Part shown: in pieces, positions 1 to 4,976 of the stretch
How the letters are laid out: each line of letters begins with the position of its first letter
How positions within the stretch are numbered: position 1 is the first letter of the stretch
Translations under genes and position numbers: made by a program
DNA from: DATHSN01 sp035464115
GTDB taxonomy: Bacteria > Actinomycetota > Acidimicrobiia > Acidimicrobiales > SKKL01
Reading direction: 5' to 3'
Assembly (NCBI GenBank): GCA_035464115.1
Contig: DATHSN010000026.1
Coordinates: forward strand, 1-7,407
DNA: 7,407 nt
Notes under the pieces: generated by a model
What the model was told of the DNA's origin: nothing
The model's database searches: none
The model's input: the letters and a program-made list of their open reading frames with translations, nothing else

Positions 1-1038
1 CTCGCCGGTACGGGTGTCGGTGACCGGCCCGGTCGGTCCCGGTCCGCTCGGATCGTCAGGTCGCCGACCGCCCGCGGCGATCGCCACCAGGCCCACAGGA
101 GCGAGCAGGAGGGCGACGAGGCCGGGGTGGAACTCGCGCTCGCGGGTCGGCGGGTCGAGCACGTCGGCGGGCTGGCGGGGCGCGAGCTGCAGGCCGCCCA
201 GCACGGACCGCTCCCGGGTGGGGCGCAGGAGGTCCTCCACCTCGAACGAGGCGAGGGGCTCGAGCGGCCGGGTGAAGGCGGGATCGTCCTGGAGCCGGAT
301 GTAGGGGATGGCGACCGGCACGACGATCGCGGCGGTGATCGCCACCGCGACGGCGAGGTGGGCGACGACCCGGCGGGTGAGCCGCTCCCGTCCGAGGACG
401 AGGTGCGCGAGCACCGCCGTGCCCGCGCCGACCGCCCACGCCAGCCCCACCGAGGCGGTGGTGACGAGCGCGACGCCACCGAGCACCCCCAGACCCGCGG
501 TGGTCCACCGGTCGGGTCGCCGCAGGAGCCGCAGCAGAAGCAGGAAGCCGAGCGGCACGATCCCCATGATCTGGAGCTGCACGTGGCCCCACTGGGCGAG
601 CACCAGGTCCGACAGGCCCATCGACACCGCGGCCAGCACCGCAGCGTCGGTCCGCCCGGTGAGGTGACGGGCGAGGGCGAAGGTGGCGAGCATGGTGGTG
701 GCCACCAGGGCGGTGGCCACCAGGCCGATCGACCAGGTCCAGCTGCCGGTCACGGCGTGGAGGAATCCGAAGACGGGCGCCAGACCGAACAGCGGATCGC
801 TGTACGCGAGGGTGTCGCCACGCGGCCAGAAGATGGGCGCCTGGAACACGTCGAGCGGGGCCGACACCAGCGCCCCCGACACCCACGTGAGGGTCCAGGT
901 GACGAACACCGGGTCGCCGAGGTTGCGGGGCACCGCGTCGGCGGACCGCCAGGGGCGCAGCACCACCGCCAGGCTCAGGACGGTGACGAGGGCCGCGATC
1001 AGCCAGGGACGAAGTGGTCGCTCAGGTGACCCCGGCAT
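1..1038 (-). CDS. GT-C-like polytopic membrane glycosyltransferase (3' end outside window)
   Basis: I translated this frame by hand: it is open from an ATG at 1038 to the window edge, 346 residues without a stop. It starts with a short Arg/Pro-rich tail and a membrane segment (about 11-28). A loop with N-L-G-D-P (Asp42) follows, in the place where GT-C enzymes carry a catalytic Asp in the first external loop. Next come an F-W-P-R-G motif (70-74), hydrophobic segments at about 84-95, 104-123, 130-147, 156-170, 180-212 and 225-246, and a G-H-V-Q-L-Q motif (151-156). A soluble loop (247-305) and another membrane segment (about 305-322) close the visible part. The pattern resembles bacterial GT-C/YfhO-like membrane proteins that move sugars from polyprenyl-phosphate donors; this is family resemblance, and donor and acceptor are unknown. 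The gene diverges from a GT2 enzyme that could make its donor. No Shine-Dalgarno is visible, so it may be leaderless. Confidence 0.8.
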   Translation of the reverse strand, partial: MPGSPERPLRPWLIAALVTVLSLAVVLRPWRSADAVPRNLGDPVFVTWTLTWVSGALVSAPLDVFQAPIFWPRGDTLAYSDPLFGLAPVFGFLHAVTGSWTWSIGLVATALVATTMLATFALARHLTGRTDAAVLAAVSMGLSDLVLAQWGHVQLQIMGIVPLGFLLLLRLLRRPDRWTTAGLGVLGGVALVTTASVGLAWAVGAGTAVLAHLVLGRERLTRRVVAHLAVAVAITAAIVVPVAIPYIRLQDDPAFTRPLEPLASFEVEDLLRPTRERSVLGGLQLAPRQPADVLDPPTREREFHPGLVALLLAPVGLVAIAAGGRRPDDPSGPGPTGPVTDTRTGE

Positions 1039-1056
1039 CGGGGCGATACTACGGAG
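1039..1056. promoter_or_regulatory. Compact divergent promoter with overlapping -10-like hexamers
   Basis: Only 18 bp separate the two divergent ATG codons. On the plus strand GATACT (1045-1050) ends 6 nt before the ATG at 1057. On the minus strand TAGTAT (1051 down to 1046) ends 7 nt before the ATG at 1038. Both keep the conserved -11 A and -7 T of a sigma-70 -10 box, and the minus-strand copy also keeps the -12 T. This spacing is what leaderless transcripts show when the start codon is the first transcribed base. Neither strand has a convincing -35 box. GGAG at 1053-1056 touches the plus-strand ATG, too close to act as a normal ribosome binding site. The promoter role is inferred. Confidence 0.5.
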
Positions 1057-1782
1057 ATGCCCGAGCCCTCCCCGTGCCTGTCGGTGGTCGTGCCGTGCTT
1101 CAACGAGGAGGCCACGGTCCTGCGCCTGCTCGATCGGGTGCTGGCCTCGCCGTGGGTCGCCGAGGTGATCGTCGTCGACGACGGCTCCACCGATGGCACC
1201 CGCGGCCTCCTGCGATCGGTCGACGACCCGCGGGTGCGCGTCCTCTTCCAGGACGAGAACCGGGGCAAGGGCGCGGCCATCCGGCGGGGCTTCTCGGAGG
1301 CGACGGCCGAGTACGTCATCGTCCAGGACGCCGATCTCGAGTACGACCCGGCCGAGTACCCGTGGTTGCTCGAACCGCTCATCGACGGGCGGGCCGACGT
1401 GGTCTACGGGTCGCGGTTCATGGGCGGTCGCCCCCACCGCGTCCTCTACTTCTGGCACTCGGTCGGCAACCGGCTGCTGACGCTCACGTCGAACGCGTTC
1501 ACCAACGTGAACCTCACCGACATGGAGACCTGCTACAAGGCGTTCCGCCGCGAGGTCATCCAGAGCATCCACCTGGTGGAGGACCGGTTCGGGATCGAAC
1601 CCGAGATCACCGCCAAGGTGGCGCGTGGTGGCTGGCGCATGTACGAGGTCGGCATCTCGTACTCGGGGCGCACGTTCGCCGAGGGCAAGAAGATCAACTG
1701 GCGCGACGGGGCGTGGGCGCTGCGCTGCATCGTGCGCTACTCGCCGATCGGCGAGCGCCTGGCCCGGCGGGTGCCGTTCTAG
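1057..1782 (+). CDS. Family-2 glycosyltransferase, polyprenyl-phosphate sugar synthase (DPM1-like)
   Basis: The 241-residue protein is a single GT-A domain. It opens with the first strand and P-C-F-N-E-E (13-18), then V-D-D-G-S-T-D-G-T (40-48) for nucleotide binding, N-R-G-K-G (68-72), the metal-binding D-A-D-L-E-Y-D-P (91-98), G-S-R-F (118-121), D-M-E-T-C-Y-K-A-F (155-163), R-F-G-I-E-P-E-I-T-A-K (177-187) and G-K-K-I-N-W-R-D-G (210-218). These are hallmarks of dolichol/polyprenol-phosphate mannose or glucose synthases, which move a sugar from a nucleotide donor to a polyprenyl phosphate on the cytoplasmic face. There is no C-terminal membrane domain, so it should be soluble or membrane-associated. 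The ATG at 1057 is preferred because the next in-frame GTG codons cut into the first beta strand. The sugar cannot be told from sequence. It diverges from a GT-C-like gene that could use its product, and its stop lies 3 bp from a convergent gene. Confidence 0.92.
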   Translation: MPEPSPCLSVVVPCFNEEATVLRLLDRVLASPWVAEVIVVDDGSTDGTRGLLRSVDDPRVRVLFQDENRGKGAAIRRGFSEATAEYVIVQDADLEYDPAEYPWLLEPLIDGRADVVYGSRFMGGRPHRVLYFWHSVGNRLLTLTSNAFTNVNLTDMETCYKAFRREVIQSIHLVEDRFGIEPEITAKVARGGWRMYEVGISYSGRTFAEGKKINWRDGAWALRCIVRYSPIGERLARRVPF

Positions 1783-1785
1783 GCC

Positions 1786-2643
1786 CTACGGGGCGAGGGT
1801 CGCCCGGGCCACCAGGTCCTGGCCGAACGCGGTGAGGATGGCCAGGTAGAGCAGGCCGGTGGCGGCCATCACCGCCGCGTACTGGCGCTCCTTGAGCGCG
1901 GCCCGGGTGACGAACACGAGCCCGATGGTGGTGACGACGCACGCGATCCAGAACCACGACAACAGCCCGCCGTAGCCGTCGTCGATGGTGCCGTCGATCA
2001 CCGAGATCATCCCCGTGGGCCACAAGAAGGCGGCGACGTGGAACGGCCACACCCAGCCCGTCCACCGCACCAGCTCGAGCAGCGGGCCACGGGCCAGGCC
2101 CGGCTGCACCAGGTACCAGTGGCCGAGGAGCATGGCGTCGGACACCGCGCCCATGAGCGCGGCGCCGGCGAGCACCCGCACCACCGACAGCACCACGTCG
2201 TCGCCGGTGGCAGCCACGCCCGCCGCCACCAGGCCGATGAGGCCGATCGCAGGAGCGACCAGGTCGAGAATGGGGGGGAACTCGGGGCCGGCGGTGTCCT
2301 TGGCCCGCTCCTCGCGGTCGATGCCGGTCATGGCCGCCACCCGGGCCGAGCGGCGCTCGGCGACCGCTCGCTGGTGCTCGACGCCGGCGTCCTTGCGCAC
2401 GATCGACACCGCGAGCGCGGCTGTGGTGGCGACGACCACGCCGACGGCGGCGAGGTCGCGCACCAAGGTGTCGTCGCCGCCCCAGCCGATCCACACCGCG
2501 CCGGCGGCCATCAGCCCGTAGGTGCCGCGCAGCAGCCAGCCGTAGCCGAGCCCGACCTCGCGGCGCCGGGTGGTGACCCACAAGAACGCGAGCCCACCCA
2601 CCGCCCACTGGAGCAGGACGGTGGCGGCGTCGAGGCTGATCAC
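1786..2643 (-). CDS. Uncharacterised multi-spanning membrane protein
   Basis: I do not recognise a named family. The 285-residue protein starts at GTG 2643, sharing the four bases GTGA with the stop of the M24 peptidase gene upstream, which points to translational coupling. Hydrophobic segments lie at about 5-24, 36-53, 64-82, 125-145, 150-173, 195-213, 227-248 and 256-272, so seven or eight membrane spans. A charged loop (83-124) contains the basic/acidic stretch A-E-R-R-S-A-R and D-R-E-E-R-A-K. Between spans five and six is a striking L-L-G-H-W-Y-L-V-Q-P motif (172-181), followed by W-T-G-W-V-W-P-F-H (194-202). The paired His/Trp residues near the membrane could bind a metal, heme or quinone, but this is speculation. 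No signal peptide or soluble enzyme domain is visible. It is the last gene of the operon and ends 3 bp from the convergent GT2 gene, with no obvious terminator between them. Confidence 0.85.
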   Translation of the reverse strand: MISLDAATVLLQWAVGGLAFLWVTTRRREVGLGYGWLLRGTYGLMAAGAVWIGWGGDDTLVRDLAAVGVVVATTAALAVSIVRKDAGVEHQRAVAERRSARVAAMTGIDREERAKDTAGPEFPPILDLVAPAIGLIGLVAAGVAATGDDVVLSVVRVLAGAALMGAVSDAMLLGHWYLVQPGLARGPLLELVRWTGWVWPFHVAAFLWPTGMISVIDGTIDDGYGGLLSWFWIACVVTTIGLVFVTRAALKERQYAAVMAATGLLYLAILTAFGQDLVARATLAP

Positions 2644-3764
2644 CTGTCGACGACGGCCAGGTCGTGGTCGGCGCGGTTGAGCGGGAGGGGGCCGTCGTCG
2701 GTGGCGACGACGATGTCCTCGATGCGAGCGCCCCAGGTGTCGGGCACGTAGATCCCCGGCTCGATGGAGAAGGCGTTGCCCGCTTCGAGCGGGACCGCGT
2801 TGCCACCGACGAGGTACGGGTCCTCGTGGGCCTCGACGCCGATGCCGTGGCCGATGCGGTGCACGAAGTAGCCGTCGTAGCCGCCGTCGGCGATGAGGTC
2901 GCGGGCGACCGCGTCGACCGCCTCGGCCGGCGTGCCGACCGTGGCCGCGTCGACCGCCTCGGCCTGGGCGTGCTGGAGCACGTCGTAGAGCCGACGGAAC
3001 TCGGGGTCGGGCTCGCCGGTCCAGACGCAGCGGGTGATGTCGGAGCAGTAACCGACCGAGTGGTCGTCGTCGGCCATGGTGCCGCCGAAGTCGCAGAGCA
3101 CGACCTGGTTCGGCTGGATCACCGTGGACCCTGGGTGGTGGTGGGGGCTGGCAGCGTTGGGCCCGGCCGCCACGATGGCGAAGTTCACCTTCTGGTGGCC
3201 CTCGGCGAGGATCCGCCTCCCGAGCTCGGCCGACACGTCGGCCTCGGTGCGGCCCACCAGCGGGATCTCACCCGACTGGAGGGCGGCGGCGATGCGGTCG
3301 ACCGCCTCGGCGGCCCGGCGCAGCCCGGCGATCTCGTCGGCGTCCTTCACCGCACGCAACGGGCCCACCACCTCGCTGGCCCGGATCCACGCGGCGGTCG
3401 GCATCTGCGCGATGAGGTCGACGAGGAACCGCGACCAGGTGGTGTCGCCGATGGCGGCGCGGCGGGCGGGGCCGGCCAGGCCGGCGACGAGCGCGACGGG
3501 GTCGTCGGTCTCCTCCCAACCCACGATCCGGAACACATCGGGGTGGGGCACGACCCGGGGGACCTCGAGGCGGGGGACCACCATCACGGCGTCGCCGTCG
3601 CGCGGGACGACCAGCATGGTGAGGCGTTCGAGGGGCATGGCCTCGTAGCCGGTGAGCCAGGGCAGGTCGGCACCGACCGACAGCAGCGTGACGTCGACGT
3701 CGCGCTCGGCCATGGCGGTGCGGACCCGGTCGAGCCGCTCGGCGAAGCGACGGTCGGCGGTCAT
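2640..3764 (-). CDS. M24-family metallopeptidase (Xaa-Pro aminopeptidase / creatinase type)
   Basis: The 374-residue protein has the usual two parts: an N-terminal creatinase-like domain (about 8-140, with L-P-W-L-T-G-Y-E at 34-41) and a C-terminal pita-bread peptidase domain (about 145-370). All five expected dimetal ligands are visible: Asp225 (V-L-C-D-F-G-G), Asp242 (G-Y-C-S-D-I-T-R), His306 (G-H-G-I-G), Glu335 (S-I-E-P-G-I-Y) and Glu349 (R-I-E-D-I-V). The S-P-H-H-H-P-G stretch (206-212) matches the substrate-side histidine region of this family. It should therefore be an active cytoplasmic enzyme that removes residues ahead of proline, or a related M24 hydrolase; the substrate is not determined. 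The ATG at 3764 shares ATGA with the stop of the PNPOx gene, and the frame upstream of it encodes only an out-of-frame reading of that gene. The 3' end overlaps the membrane-protein start by 4 bp. Confidence 0.93.
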   Translation of the reverse strand: MTADRRFAERLDRVRTAMAERDVDVTLLSVGADLPWLTGYEAMPLERLTMLVVPRDGDAVMVVPRLEVPRVVPHPDVFRIVGWEETDDPVALVAGLAGPARRAAIGDTTWSRFLVDLIAQMPTAAWIRASEVVGPLRAVKDADEIAGLRRAAEAVDRIAAALQSGEIPLVGRTEADVSAELGRRILAEGHQKVNFAIVAAGPNAASPHHHPGSTVIQPNQVVLCDFGGTMADDDHSVGYCSDITRCVWTGEPDPEFRRLYDVLQHAQAEAVDAATVGTPAEAVDAVARDLIADGGYDGYFVHRIGHGIGVEAHEDPYLVGGNAVPLEAGNAFSIEPGIYVPDTWGARIEDIVVATDDGPLPLNRADHDLAVVDR

Positions 3765-4312
3765 GGGGTCAGGGTACCGAGGGCGGGGAGGCCGTCGATG
3801 CTGGTGGCGTTCTTCTCGGCGTGGTAGTCGGCGAGCCCGTCGGGGCCCTTCCCGGCGGCCCAGTCGCGCAGCCGATCGCGCTCGCCGACGAGGTCCATGA
3901 GCGGCACCGCGTAGCCGCACGAGTCGGCGATGCGGTCGACGTCGACGCGGATCACCGCCCGCGCCCCGGGCGTGTCGGGGAAGCGGGCAGCCAGGTCGGG
4001 GTAGCGGGGGTCGTCGGCGAGGACCGCCTCGCCCCGCCCCTGGACCCGCACGATGCGCGGCGGCCCGGAGAAGGCGCACCACATGAGGGTGATGCGCCCG
4101 TCGTCGAGCAGGTGGGCGATGGTCTCGACACCGCTGCCCGTGAGGTCGAGGTAGGCGACCTCGAGCGGACCGAGCACCCGGAGGCTGTCGTAGCCCTTGG
4201 GCGAGAGGTTCACGTGGCCACCCTCGCGGGGCGCGGTGGCGACGAAGAAGATCGGTTGTCCGGCGATCCACTCGGCGAGGGGCTCGTCGATCTGCTCACG
4301 GGTGCGTCCCAT
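3761..4312 (-). CDS. Pyridoxamine 5'-phosphate oxidase-family (PNPOx-like) protein
   Basis: The 183-residue protein fits the small split-barrel flavin-binding PNPOx-like family. Visible signatures are P-I-F-F-V-A-T-A-P (20-28), G-G-H-V-N-L-S-P-K-G-Y-D-S-L (31-44), L-D-L-T-G-S-G (55-61), G-R-I-T-L-M-W-C-A-F-S-G-P-P-R-I-V-R (72-89), A-D-S-C-G-Y-A-V-P-L-M-D (129-140) and a C-terminal E-K-N-A-T-S-I-D-G-L-P-A-L (166-178). Members bind FMN, F420 or other cofactors and act as small-molecule oxidoreductases; most are not true PdxH, and this one should not be assumed to make vitamin B6. The ATG at 4312 lacks a Shine-Dalgarno but lies 17 bp inside the end of the HTH gene, so translation is probably coupled. 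The 3' end overlaps the M24 gene by ATGA. The cofactor and substrate cannot be read from sequence. Confidence 0.9.
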   Translation of the reverse strand: MGRTREQIDEPLAEWIAGQPIFFVATAPREGGHVNLSPKGYDSLRVLGPLEVAYLDLTGSGVETIAHLLDDGRITLMWCAFSGPPRIVRVQGRGEAVLADDPRYPDLAARFPDTPGARAVIRVDVDRIADSCGYAVPLMDLVGERDRLRDWAAGKGPDGLADYHAEKNATSIDGLPALGTLTP

Positions 4313-4589
4313 CGGGCCGAGCGTACCGACGGTGGACCGGCTGCTTGGCTCGACCGAGCACACGGGCGATCTCCGCCCAGCTCCACCCGTCGACCCGGGC
4401 CGCCTCCACCTGGGCACGCTCCCACTCGGGGAGCGCTCGGAGCAGCCAACGCACCGCGGCCAGCCCCTCGTGGGGGCCACCGACGGCGGCGGCACGGACG
4501 ATGTCGGTGAGCTCGAGCGCACCGTCGTCGCGGAGGAAACGCTCGAGACGGTCGATGCGTTGGGTGTGGTCCACGGTGGCGAGGGCCAT
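4296..4589 (-). CDS. Small helix-turn-helix DNA-binding protein
   Basis: The 97-residue protein starts with an amphipathic helical region (about 8-55) and ends in a helix-turn-helix around D-G-W-S-W-A-E-I-A-R-V-L-G (68-80) and K-Q-P-V-H-R-R-Y-A (82-90). W-S-W-x-E-I-A-x-x-L-G-x-x-x-Q-x-V-H resembles small actinobacterial HTH proteins, some of which carry a Clp-N-like domain; no such domain is present here. It is first in the four-gene operon and may regulate it, possibly through the palindrome at 4696-4711 (inference). The start is uncertain. ATG 4589 has AGGAG six bases upstream (4600-4596). ATG 4655, in frame, has GGAGGT five bases upstream and would add 22 polar Ala/Ser/Thr-rich residues. 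I prefer 4589 because the extension has visibly fewer GC-ending codons than the rest of the gene. The 3' end overlaps the PNPOx start by 17 bp. Confidence 0.8.
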   Translation of the reverse strand: MALATVDHTQRIDRLERFLRDDGALELTDIVRAAAVGGPHEGLAAVRWLLRALPEWERAQVEAARVDGWSWAEIARVLGRAKQPVHRRYARPDGTHP

Positions 4590-4660
4590 GGTGGTCTCCT
4601 CACCACGGCTCGTCGCGTCGTCCGAAGTTGGCGAGGGGGTCGCAGCGTCAGCCATGGCCG

Positions 4661-4666
4661 ACCTCC
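4661..4666 (-). promoter_or_regulatory. Alternative Shine-Dalgarno for a longer HTH protein
   Basis: On the minus strand GGAGGT lies five bases ahead of the ATG at 4655, which is in frame with the HTH gene. The internal ATG at 4589 has its own AGGAG at 4600-4596. Either or both sites may be used, giving a 119- or a 97-residue protein. Confidence 0.4.
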
Positions 4667-4695
4667 GGGTTCGGGCCCGATGGGCCGGATCCGAG

Positions 4696-4711
4696 GTCGG
4701 TCAGGACCGAC
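4696..4711. promoter_or_regulatory. Operator-like palindrome upstream of the HTH operon
   Basis: GTCGGTC-AG-GACCGAC is a perfect 7-bp inverted repeat with a 2-bp centre. It lies about 40 bp upstream of the distal HTH start (4655) and about 106 bp upstream of the proximal one (4589). The size, symmetry and place suit a dimeric repressor site, perhaps for the HTH protein itself, but this is inference; a short palindrome in GC-rich DNA can occur by chance. Confidence 0.4.
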
Positions 4712-4777
4712 GAAGCGTCGTCGCCGCGACGTGGCCTGCAGCCCACCACCTCACGCTGTCCGCCGCAACCCTGTTGG

Positions 4778-4801
4778 CGTGGATTCCACGCGGAATCCAC
4801 G
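4778..4801. repeat. Perfect 10-bp inverted repeat with 4-bp loop
   Basis: The arm CGTGGATTCC (4778-4787) is mirrored exactly by GGAATCCACG (4792-4801), with ACGC between them. It is the longest perfect inverted repeat I found in the gene-free region and is relatively AT-rich for this window. No T-run follows on either strand, so a classic intrinsic terminator is not clear. It could be a protein binding site or a structured RNA element. Confidence 0.55.
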
Positions 4802-4833
4802 GACGTCACCCGCGGGTGCCACGGCCCGTCTGC

Positions 4834-4855
4834 GTCGAATCGACGTCGAATCGAC
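4834..4855. repeat. Tandem duplication of an 11-bp palindrome
   Basis: The unit GTCGAATCGAC occurs twice head to tail (4834-4844 and 4845-4855). Each unit is itself a near-palindrome with 5-bp arms (GTCGA/TCGAC) around a central A. Two adjacent symmetric sites one helical turn apart could bind a regulator cooperatively; no known motif is recognised. Confidence 0.5.
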
Positions 4856-4914
4856 GCCGAGGGGCGTGGTGGTGACGAGGAAGGCGGTCGCTGGTGGGGA
4901 CGCGCGTGGTGAGG

Positions 4915-4932
4915 CGTCACCATGCGGTGACG
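4915..4932 (-). terminator. Hairpin downstream of lipB-lipA (second of two with the same stem)
   Basis: CGTCACC (4915-4921) and GGTGACG (4926-4932) pair perfectly around a 4-base loop (ATGC on the plus strand). It lies 28 bp past the LipA stop codon. No U-run follows, which is common for hairpins near gene ends in GC-rich actinobacteria, so termination is likely but not certain. Confidence 0.4.
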
Positions 4933-4958
4933 AAGCTGCCCACCGTCGGCGACGCCGT

Positions 4959-4976
4959 CGTCACCCGGGGGTGACG
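4959..4976 (-). terminator. Hairpin spanning the lipB-lipA stop codon
   Basis: CGTCACC (4959-4965) and GGTGACG (4970-4976) pair around a CGGG loop (plus-strand reading). The stop codon TGA (4963-4961) sits inside the downstream arm of the RNA hairpin. The stem is identical to the one at 4915-4932, with hairpin centres 44 bp apart. Its role in termination or mRNA stability is inferred. Confidence 0.4.

Larger units (their letters stand above)
4590..4960. other. Gene-free region rich in inverted repeats
   Basis: This 371-bp stretch separates the end of the lipoylation operon from the HTH operon, both on the minus strand. No reading frame in it looks like a real protein, and I see no tRNA-like fold. 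If the longer HTH start (4655) is used, the gene-free part shrinks to 4656-4960. It contains several perfect inverted repeats and one tandem repeat, listed separately. By position it should hold the termination region of the fused lipB-lipA gene (near 4915-4976) and the promoter of the HTH operon (somewhere in 4656-4800). I could not pick out a convincing -10/-35 pair on the minus strand. Confidence 0.6.

Noticed and set aside
127..1029. Plus-strand reading frame of 300 codons opposite the GT-C gene
   Set aside because: It is rich in Gly, His, Arg, Glu and Asp without any fold signature and is the complement of a well-supported membrane protein; long antisense frames are expected at this GC content.
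2664..3827. Plus-strand reading frame of 387 codons opposite the M24 peptidase
   Set aside because: It is an antisense shadow with repetitive Gly/Val/Asp/His composition, while the minus strand carries all five metal ligands of the peptidase.
4834..4855. LexA/SOS-type operator
   Set aside because: The repeat contains GTCGAATCGAC but not the actinobacterial CGAAC-N4-GTTCG arrangement.
4590..4960. tRNA, small RNA gene or CRISPR array in the gene-free region
   Set aside because: No cloverleaf-like fold or TpsiC-type motif and no regularly spaced repeats with unique spacers were found.
4804..4976. Regulon motif based on many copies of CGTCACC/GGTGACG
   Set aside because: The 7-mer also occurs often inside coding regions of the window (for example 663-669 and near 898, 5859 and 6409), partly as Val-Thr codons. 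Only the paired hairpins were kept.
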